Part shown: positions 58,706-64,000 of the stretch, in pieces | How positions within the stretch are numbered: the first letter of the stretch is position 1 | Layout of the letters: the number at the start of each line of letters is the position of its first letter | Assembly (NCBI RefSeq): GCF_900091505.1 | Contig: NZ_LT607409.1 | Coordinates: forward strand, 2,790,001 to 2,854,000 | From: Micromonospora chokoriensis | Lineage (GTDB): Bacteria; Actinomycetota; Actinomycetes; Mycobacteriales; Micromonosporaceae | Length of the DNA: 64,000 bases | Direction: 5' to 3' | The notes under the pieces: model-generated | Seen by the model: only the letters and a program-made list of their open reading frames with translations | Databases searched by the model: none | What the model was told of the DNA's origin: nothing | Position numbers and translations under genes: made by a program

Positions 58706-59533
58706 TCAGGTCTGCTCGTCCAGCCCGGTCAGGTCGACGTCGGTCGCTTCGGTGACCGCCCGGATGGCCGTCACCGACGCGTACCCGGCGGCCAGCAACG
58801 CCACGTCCGTGCCGGGCTGCGCGGCCTGCCCCGGCTCCTCCAACGAGGTACGCACGAAGCCGTGACCGGATTCGGCCACCGTCATCTGCACCTGGCCGAA
58901 GCTGGCCAGCGCACCGCGACGCACCCCGCGCAACTGTCCGTGCGGCAGGTCCGGCGCGTTCACGTTCAGCACGCTCTCCAGCGGCGCTGATCGCAACCGG
59001 GGGAGGAGATCGAGGGCGACCCGCGCGGCGGTGCTCCAGTGCCGCTCCGCGTCCCGTACCCGGGCTGCGGCGTCCACTGCGGCGCCGCCGCTCGCCGCCG
59101 TCGCCTCACCCGCGGAGAGCACGTCGAGGGAGACCGCCATCGCGCGGCACCCGTTCGTGGCGGCGGTGAACGCGGCCCCCACCGTCCCGGAGTGCAACAC
59201 GGCCCGACCGGCGTTGGCGCCCCGGTTGATGCCGGAGAGCACCACCGACGGCGGTGGGCCGAACGCGCCGTGCAGGGCGATCAACGTGATGAAGCCGGGG
59301 GAGCCGCCCACTCCGTACGCCGGCACTCCCGCCAGGTCCGGTAGCGGGTGGTCGTTCACGACGACCCTCCCGTCCCGTTCCATGGCGCTCATCGCGGCGC
59401 TGGTGCCGCTCGCCTCCTCCAACGGCGCGGCGACCACCACGTCCAGGCCCCGCTGCACGGCCGCCCAGGCCAGGGCCTGGATGCCGGGCGCGGCTATCCC
59501 GTCGTCGTTGGTGATCAACACCCGCACCGTCAT
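58706..59533 (-). CDS. surE: 5'/3'-nucleotidase SurE
   Basis: 275 aa. Metal-binding motifs: LITNDDGIAAPG at 6-17 (Asp pair), SGTSAAMS near 42 (Ser) and VVLSGINRGANAG near 97 (Asn). The usual SurE size and fold. It hydrolyses 5'- or 3'-nucleoside monophosphates and short polyphosphates. The start overlaps the upstream PfkB gene stop by four bases, an unusual pairing that links phosphate removal with sugar or nucleoside phosphorylation. Confidence 0.88.
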   Translation of the reverse strand: MTVRVLITNDDGIAAPGIQALAWAAVQRGLDVVVAAPLEEASGTSAAMSAMERDGRVVVNDHPLPDLAGVPAYGVGGSPGFITLIALHGAFGPPPSVVLSGINRGANAGRAVLHSGTVGAAFTAATNGCRAMAVSLDVLSAGEATAASGGAAVDAAARVRDAERHWSTAARVALDLLPRLRSAPLESVLNVNAPDLPHGQLRGVRRGALASFGQVQMTVAESGHGFVRTSLEEPGQAAQPGTDVALLAAGYASVTAIRAVTEATDVDLTGLDEQT

Positions 59534-60525
59534 CGGTCGACCACCCGGTCGGCCAGTTCATCGGGGGTGGTCCGCTCCTGTGGCCGGCTGTCCGCCGGCA
59601 CCAGACGGACCCGGTCCACCAGGCCGGTGATCGAGTCCAGCCGTCCGGTGCCCAGGCCGTGCCGGGTCACGTTGAGCGCGCCGGCCGCGGCGCCGGTCCG
59701 GATGGCGGTCCGGATGTCTCCGCCGCCGGCCACGATGGCGGCCACCCCGGCGGTCATCGAGTCACCCGCGCCACGCGGGTCGGCGGCCTCCAGTCGGGGC
59801 ATCTCGACCTCGAACAACTCCCCGTCGATGAGCGCGAGCGCCGGCTGGTCGGCTCGGCTCACCACCACCGTCTCGGCACCGGTCGCGTGCAACTCGTACA
59901 TGGCCCGGGTCAGTTCGGCGGTGTCGTCGGTGCGGGCGCGGCCGTCACGGATCAACTCCTCGTGGCTCACCTTGAGGAAGAACACGCCGCTCTCCAGCAC
60001 CGCTCCGAGATGATCGCCGGAGAGGTCGACCACGACCCGGCCGCCGTTGGCGCCGAGGTCCGCCGCGAAACGCCGGTACAGGTCGGCGGGGACGAGCCAC
60101 GGCGCGTTCGGCCCGCTGAGAATGCTCACGGCGGCCCGCAGGCCCTCGCCGAGGGCCAGGTTGTACAACTCGTCGAGCTCGTGTCGGCTCAACGGCTGTC
60201 CGGGTACGTCGGCGATCTCCTGCCGGGACCCGCGCCGGCGGTCGTGCACGTACCCGCCGCTGCCGGAGTCGCGGACCACCACCTTGAGGTCGACGCCCTC
60301 GCTGACCAGCAATGGCTCCAACACCTGGCCGATCTCGCCGCCGAGGGCGGCGCAGAGCACCACGTCGACACCGAGCGACATCACCATCCGGGCCTGCCAT
60401 ACGCCCTGCCCACCGGGGTGCAGGTGCAGTTCGGGGTGGTCGTTGGGCTGGTCCAGGGTCACCGTCAGCTGTGGCGTGGGCGCGAAGACCATCACGTGCC
60501 CGCTCACCGGATCGTCGCCGTTCAT
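59530..60525 (-). CDS. PfkB-family carbohydrate/nucleoside kinase
   Basis: 331 aa from the ATG at 60525; ATGs at 60558 and 60495 are possible. Ribokinase fold with the catalytic signature DPRGAGDSMTAGVAA near 250 (Asp of GAGD as base). The N-terminal signature is atypical: HPGGQGVWQARMVMSLG near 38 has Trp where the family usually has Asn in GGKGxNVA. Likely a 1-phosphofructokinase-like or nucleoside kinase. The substrate is unknown. Confidence 0.78.
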   Translation of the reverse strand: MNGDDPVSGHVMVFAPTPQLTVTLDQPNDHPELHLHPGGQGVWQARMVMSLGVDVVLCAALGGEIGQVLEPLLVSEGVDLKVVVRDSGSGGYVHDRRRGSRQEIADVPGQPLSRHELDELYNLALGEGLRAAVSILSGPNAPWLVPADLYRRFAADLGANGGRVVVDLSGDHLGAVLESGVFFLKVSHEELIRDGRARTDDTAELTRAMYELHATGAETVVVSRADQPALALIDGELFEVEMPRLEAADPRGAGDSMTAGVAAIVAGGGDIRTAIRTGAAAGALNVTRHGLGTGRLDSITGLVDRVRLVPADSRPQERTTPDELADRVVDR

Positions 60526-60647
60526 GGTGTCCGCCCCCAGCACGTTCGGGTAATCCATCACTAATGGGACAAATGGTAGCTCCCTGTCCGGTCGTCCTGG
60601 GTTCGTCCGCCGGGGCGTTGCCAGCCGGACATCGGTAGGGGACGATC

Positions 60648-61142
60648 GTGCGACCATCGACGGCGGGAGACGGTGTGCTCAAGAGCGATACCTTCAGCTA
60701 CACCGTCCAGGCCCGGTGCTCGCCGGCCCACGCGGCGGCGATGCTCAGCGACCTGACCCGCCAGGGCGAGCTGCACCCCCTGATCGTCCAGGTCCGTCGA
60801 CTGCCACCCCGACCCGGCGCGCAGGCCAGTTACACGATCAACGACCGTCTGTCGGTGGGCCCGGCGCGCTTCACGACCACGTACCACGCGGACGTGCTGA
60901 TCAACGAGGACGACGAGATCGTCATGGTGGCCCGCCAGTGGCCGGCCACCACAGTGCGAAACCACACCCGGCTGCGCCCCGAGCCGGACGGCCTGGTCCG
61001 GATCGACGTCGAGATCACCCTGACCGCGCCCGCCCCACTGTTCCGGTACGCGTTCCGCCAGGCCCGTGCCGCCCACCTCGCCCTGGCCACCCGACTGGGC
61101 CCGGCCCTGGAACGCGCCGACGACCCCCCACCCGCCGCCTGA
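60648..61142 (+). CDS. SRPBCC-fold hypothetical protein
   Basis: 164 aa from GTG 60648. Strand pattern FSYTVQARCSPAHAAAMLSD, LHPLIVQVRRL, and RFTTTYHADVLINEDDEIV fits the helix-grip START/SRPBCC fold, with a long C-terminal helix (FRQARAAHLALATRLGPAL). Such proteins hold small hydrophobic ligands. It is divergent from the PfkB gene and ends right before repeat-rich DNA. Confidence 0.65.
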   Translation: MRPSTAGDGVLKSDTFSYTVQARCSPAHAAAMLSDLTRQGELHPLIVQVRRLPPRPGAQASYTINDRLSVGPARFTTTYHADVLINEDDEIVMVARQWPATTVRNHTRLRPEPDGLVRIDVEITLTAPAPLFRYAFRQARAAHLALATRLGPALERADDPPPAA

Positions 61143-61154
61143 CCCCGCGCGCCC

Positions 61155-61390
61155 ACGCCCCGCGCCCACGCCTCACGCCCGGGCCTTGCGCCTCGCGCCT
61201 CGCGCCTGGGCCTTGCGCCTTGCGCCTCGCGCCTGGGCCTTGCGCCTCGCGCCTGGGCCTTGCGCCTTGCGCCTCGCGCCTGGGCCTTGCGCCTCGCGCC
61301 CGGGCCTCGCGCCTGGGCCTTGCGCCTCGCGCCCGGGCCTCGCGCCTGGGCCTTGCGCCTCGCGCCCGGGCCTCGCGGCCGGGCCTTGCG
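61155..61390. repeat. GCGCCT-rich short tandem repeat tract
   Basis: Degenerate tandem units of about 20 bases (such as GCGCCTGGGCCTTGCGCCTC) that change to about 33-base units near the end, roughly ten copies in all. It follows the SRPBCC gene stop and does not extend into it. Confidence 0.75.
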
Positions 61391-61425
61391 CCCCGGCGTC
61401 CCGCGTCCCCGCCCCGCGCCCTGCG

Positions 61426-61507
61426 TCAAGATCCGCGCAATATCCCGGATGTTGCTGCCTCCGACGGGCGGGAGGCAGCACTATTCCTGATGTTGCGCGG
61501 ATCTTGA
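61426..61507. repeat. 37-bp imperfect inverted repeat
   Basis: Left arm 61426-61462 and right arm 61471-61507, 37 bases each with six mismatches or wobbles, around an eight-base loop. The outer 15 base pairs (TCAAGATCCGCGCAA) are perfect. A strong hairpin able to stop transcription from either side. Confidence 0.75.
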
Positions 61508-61576
61508 GGGCGAACACCCGGCGCCGCCCAGGAGCGGATCGGCGCGCCCGCAGCCGTCAAGGTCACGCTCGATCAT

Positions 61577-61619
61577 GGACGTAGTGGCCTGACGGCGCTC
61601 AGGAGACCACTACATCGTG
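61577..61619. repeat. imperfect hairpin beside a GATCATGG sequence
   Basis: TAGTGG-CCTGA (61582-61592) pairs with TCAGG...CCACTA (61599-61612), with a three-base bulge and weaker outer pairs. GATCATGGACG stands just before it, and a second GATCATGGTGC lies at about 61630. Confidence 0.5.
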
Positions 61620-61643
61620 GTTACAGCGCGATCATGGTGCTGT

Positions 61644-61774
61644 GGTCACGGTCGGCGTGTCGGCGCGGTCGGGGTGTGGTCACGGCCGGGGTGCGGTCAC
61701 GGTCGGCGTGTCGGCGCGGTCGGGGTGTGGTCACGGCCGGGGTGCGGTCACGGTCGGCGTGTCGGCGCGGTCGG
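61644..61774. repeat. 51-bp tandem repeat, about 2.6 copies
   Basis: Units begin GGTCACGGTCGGCGTG at 61644, 61695 and 61746, exactly 51 bases apart; the third copy ends near 61774. The stop codon of the minus-strand membrane protein gene (61748-61750) is inside the third copy, so changes in copy number could shift the gene end only outside the repeat. Confidence 0.85.
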
Positions 61775-62251
61775 TGTGGTCGTTCGGGCGGCCTGTCGGC
61801 GGCCCCACGGCTTGTAGGTGGACAGCACCGTCGCGATGATCATGAGGGTGGTCGACACCGCGGGCGCGATCACCAGGTCGGCGCGATCCCGTGCGGGGAG
61901 GGCGGAGCCCAACGCTCCGGCGTGCCGCAGATTCGGGGTGAGCAGGAACAGCACCAGCCCGACCATCACCGTGGTGATCACGAGCTTGACCAACACCCAC
62001 CGATAGCGCAGGAGGCCCCACGGGGTGAGCAGCGCGCTGACGACACCGATCAGCCAGGCCAGGACGCTGAGCGGTGCGAACAGGACGGTGCCGACCACCG
62101 CGCCGACCGGGTAGAAGACGGCCGGGTCGGCGCCCCGCTGTACGGCGATGCCGAGGGTGAGCAGCACCAGGTCGGCGCCGAGCCAGCCCAGCGAGGTGAC
62201 CAGGTGCAGGGTGAGCAGCGCCTTGCGGGCGGTGGGTGGGATCCGAGGCAT
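61748..62251 (-). CDS. four-span integral membrane protein (DUF2269-like)
   Basis: 167 aa from the ATG at 62251. Four hydrophobic helices (about 12-33, 45-70, 75-100, 125-150) with short loops; the TLHLVTSLGWLGADLVLLTL start and a PNLRHAGALGS loop are like DUF2269-type proteins. The basic tail (RRQAARTTTPTAPTRRP) runs into the 51-bp tandem repeat. Role unknown. Confidence 0.65.
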   Translation of the reverse strand: MPRIPPTARKALLTLHLVTSLGWLGADLVLLTLGIAVQRGADPAVFYPVGAVVGTVLFAPLSVLAWLIGVVSALLTPWGLLRYRWVLVKLVITTVMVGLVLFLLTPNLRHAGALGSALPARDRADLVIAPAVSTTLMIIATVLSTYKPWGRRQAARTTTPTAPTRRP

Positions 62252-62368
62252 GCCGCGATGCTGCCCGCCGACCGTCGCCGGGTCGTCCGACGACCGGCGA
62301 CATCGGGTGTACGTCCCGCGACGTAGCCGTGGCCGGTGCCCCTCGACGGGGGCACCGGCCACGAGTGG

Positions 62369-63433
62369 TCAGTAGACCGACAGGTGTACGTGGTTGGTGT
62401 GGTCGCTGGACGGGTCGCCGCCCGCCCCGCTGTACGCCTTCCACCCGCTGCTGGGCAGCCAGATCTGCCGGTACCAGATCACGTACAGCACGGCGAGCCG
62501 GTCGGCGTTGCGGATGAAGTACGCCGCCAGGTTGTTGCCGTACGTCTTGTCACCGCCGGTGGCGTCCCCGCCGAAGCCGCCCTTCTGCGCGGCGAAGTCG
62601 CAGGCTCGGCCCTTCGGGTGTTCGCCCGAGCCTCCGTTGCGGTGGCAGGAGACGTACCGGGTGAAGCCTGCGGCCTTGGCCTGGTTGAGGGCATGCAGGG
62701 TGCGCGGGGTGATGCAGCCGCTGGCCGGGGTGGGGTCGTCGACGCTGCACGACTCCTTCGGCCAGGAGCCGTCGGAGTTGCGCGGCGCGGCCTTGGCGTT
62801 GCTGGTGGAGGTGCCCCGGTTGGAGTCGGTGTCGGCGGTGGTCCGTGGCTTCGGGGTGGTGGCGACGGTCAGGGCTCGCTCGGCCTGCTCCTTGCGCTTG
62901 GCCATCACCGCGACCTGCTTGCGTTGCTCGTTGATCTCACCGTCCAGGGCGGCGCGGGTCCGGTTGGCCTGGTCCTTGGTGGTGAGGAGGTCGCGCAGCA
63001 CCCGGTCCTCGTTGGCGGCCACCGCGTCCAGGGAGGCGGCCCGGTCCATGAAGCCTTCCGGGGTGTTGCTGTTGAGCAGCGCCGATATGGTGCTGAGTCG
63101 GCCGGTGCGGTACGCGACGCCGGCGATCTCGCCGACCTTGCCGTTGCGCTGGTCGAGCTCGACCTCGATGGTCTTCAGTTGGGTGGTGAGCTGCTGCTGC
63201 CGCTGCACGGAGGTGTCCAGGGCGCGTTTCGCGTCCAGGTAGCCCTTGCTGGCGGCTTCCAGTTGGGCGCGGAGCGCCGGGGTGCCGCCCTCTTCGTCGG
63301 AGTCGGGTGCGGCGGCCCGCTGGCCGGTCGGGGGAGCGGCCGAGGCGGTGCCGGCCGGGAGTGCGACGCCGAGAGCGAGCATCGCGACGATCAGGGCCGC
63401 CAGTCGGGCGGCGGGATGTCGTGCTGGTGCCAC
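62369..63433 (-). CDS. exported coiled-coil protein with M15-like peptidase C-terminus
   Basis: 354 aa from GTG 63433. Signal peptide about 1-32 (LAALIVAMLALGVALPAGTA). Long coiled coil from about 53 to 195 (RAQLEAASKGYLDAKRALD... LDGEINEQRKQVAVMAKRKE), then a Ser/Thr linker and a C-terminal domain (about 225-354) with GGSGEHPKGRACDFAAQ and SSDHTNHVHLSVY, matching the His, Asp and His zinc-ligand pattern of M15-type peptidoglycan peptidases. Cysteines near SCSVDD and SCHRN may bridge. A c-di-AMP riboswitch upstream fits a wall hydrolase. Confidence 0.8.
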   Translation of the reverse strand: MAPARHPAARLAALIVAMLALGVALPAGTASAAPPTGQRAAAPDSDEEGGTPALRAQLEAASKGYLDAKRALDTSVQRQQQLTTQLKTIEVELDQRNGKVGEIAGVAYRTGRLSTISALLNSNTPEGFMDRAASLDAVAANEDRVLRDLLTTKDQANRTRAALDGEINEQRKQVAVMAKRKEQAERALTVATTPKPRTTADTDSNRGTSTSNAKAAPRNSDGSWPKESCSVDDPTPASGCITPRTLHALNQAKAAGFTRYVSCHRNGGSGEHPKGRACDFAAQKGGFGGDATGGDKTYGNNLAAYFIRNADRLAVLYVIWYRQIWLPSSGWKAYSGAGGDPSSDHTNHVHLSVY

Positions 63434-63448
63434 TGTCAGTCCTTCCGT

Positions 63449-63560
63449 CAGCCGCCGACCGGGTTAGCTGACGGGTTCGGGACGGAAGATCCCTACCGCT
63501 GACGCGGATGCACCCCAGGAACGTGGTTCCCCGGTTCGCCCGTGTGGGCGATTAGGCGAC
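63449..63560 (-). ncRNA. ydaO/yuaA-type cyclic di-AMP riboswitch
   Basis: On the minus strand, the leader of the peptidase gene carries the ydaO signature blocks in order: TCGCCTAATC, AACCGGGGAACC, GGGGTGCATCCGC, GTAGGGATC, CCCGAACCCGTCAGCTAACC and GTCGGCGG. The end is about 16 bases before the GTG start. In actinobacteria this class usually precedes wall hydrolase and resuscitation-factor genes and turns them off when c-di-AMP is high. Confidence 0.9.
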
Positions 63561-63681
63561 GACCACCACCGGCGCCGGGAGGCGCCGCCTGGTGGCGGCC
63601 GGGACAGAGCCTACCGGTACTCGTGGGGCGGCTGCAGCGAATGTGACGGACGGTGAGTGCGTCAGTACGGGGAACTCACCG

Positions 63682-64000
63682 TCACCACTCGATCGAGCCA
63701 CAGGCCCCGGAGTTGGCGCCCGGCTCGATCTGCAGCGTCGCGTGTTCGATCCGGAAGTCGTCGTGCAGGGCCGTACGCGCGGCGGTGAGCACCGCGCCGA
63801 CCTCTGCGCCGGGCTCCATGGTGAGGTGTGCGGAGGCGACGTCCATGCCCGAGGTGAGCGTCCAGACGTGCAGGTCGTGCACCTCGACCACACCGGGGAC
63901 CGCCGCCAGCCGGTCGTGCACGGCGGTCACCTGGAGGTGTTCCGGTGCGGCCTGCACCAGGATGCGGATGGCCGCCCGGGCCAGCCGCCAGGTGCGCGGC
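63682..64000 (-). CDS. cation diffusion facilitator (CDF) transporter, C-terminal part
   Basis: Open to the right edge with no start, so the gene begins beyond 64000. The visible 105 residues contain the end of the membrane domain (WRLARAAIRILVQAAPEHLQ) and the cytoplasmic metal-binding domain: VPGVVEVHDLHVWTLTSGMD and the DFRIEHATLQIEP strand. These fit CzcD/ZitB-type efflux proteins for Zn, Co or related ions. The last residues (GACGSIEW) include a cysteine. Confidence 0.85.
   Translation of the reverse strand, partial: PRTWRLARAAIRILVQAAPEHLQVTAVHDRLAAVPGVVEVHDLHVWTLTSGMDVASAHLTMEPGAEVGAVLTAARTALHDDFRIEHATLQIEPGANSGACGSIEW

Larger units (their letters stand above)
61143..61747. other. repeat-rich intergenic block, no gene
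   Basis: 605 bases between convergent genes. It holds, in order, a GCGCCT-type tandem-repeat tract, two hairpins, and a 51-bp tandem repeat. Frames through it are long only because of repetition and G+C content. Confidence 0.75.

Noticed and set aside
61066-61584. 172-aa frame of APG/ASR repeats
   Set aside because: Produced by a GC-rich tandem repeat in intergenic DNA; no start signal and the repeat is open in several frames.

Overview
The window looks like the chromosome of a high-GC Gram-positive actinomycete, most likely Micromonosporaceae (Micromonospora type). The signs are strong G/C bias at third codon positions, many GTG starts and ATGA/GTGA overlaps, and the gene families present: SARP/AfsR and LAL-type regulators, SigE- and ECF41-type sigma factors, AldO-type alditol oxidase, an actinobacterial BREX-2 PglX, DUF2637/SpdB plasmid-spread proteins and a c-di-AMP (ydaO) riboswitch. 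The species is an inference. I saw no rRNA, tRNA, CRISPR array, integrase or complete insertion sequence. Genes run off both edges (positions 1 and 64000).

1-9.6 kb is an accessory island. It holds the 3' part of an unknown coiled-coil protein, a 1150-aa PglX-type adenine methyltransferase without any other BREX gene in view, and remains of an actinomycete integrative element (small membrane protein, DUF2637/SpdB protein, two small ORFs overlapping it in an operon, and a frameshifted, internally deleted XRE regulator). No integrase or replication gene is visible.

9.6-18.3 kb is the most unusual block. A large NTPase-SARP regulator is divergent from a secreted protein, followed by an AfsR-type regulator and two further secreted proteins that share a repeated module of about 50 residues. 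Direct repeats with the 11-bp period expected of SARP operators lie in front of two of the secreted-protein genes. I propose this as a regulator/exported-protein system that I cannot match to a described one. It is followed by a YCII-like protein; an ArsR-controlled lipid/membrane operon with its own dyad operator; a SigE-family sigma factor with a membrane partner; a 45-aa secreted peptide gene; and an ECF41 sigma factor with its flavoprotein oxidoreductase partner.

25.4-46.5 kb carries a Uma2 nuclease-like gene, a phage-tail-like domain/glycosidase-like pair, a PH-like membrane protein with alditol oxidase, a site-2 protease, a vapBC toxin-antitoxin pair, an alpha/beta hydrolase, an ABC transporter with a DesK/DesR-like two-component system, an L,D-transpeptidase, a membrane electron-transfer cluster (ferric-reductase-like cytochrome, NuoF-ferredoxin fusion, TlpA-like lipoprotein, CcdA) and a Tat-exported discoidin-domain protein behind a LacI-type operator.

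46.5-64 kb holds serS, a MerR regulator fused to a DNA-polymerase beta-clamp fold, a short oxidoreductase operon, a LuxR LAL regulator, a DsbA-like/peroxiredoxin pair, stress and envelope small proteins, a STAS protein, surE with a PfkB kinase, repeat-rich intergenic DNA, and a riboswitch-controlled exported M15-like peptidase. The right edge cuts a cation-diffusion-facilitator gene. Long hairpins, several with a GATCATG-type core, recur between genes from 25 to 62 kb.
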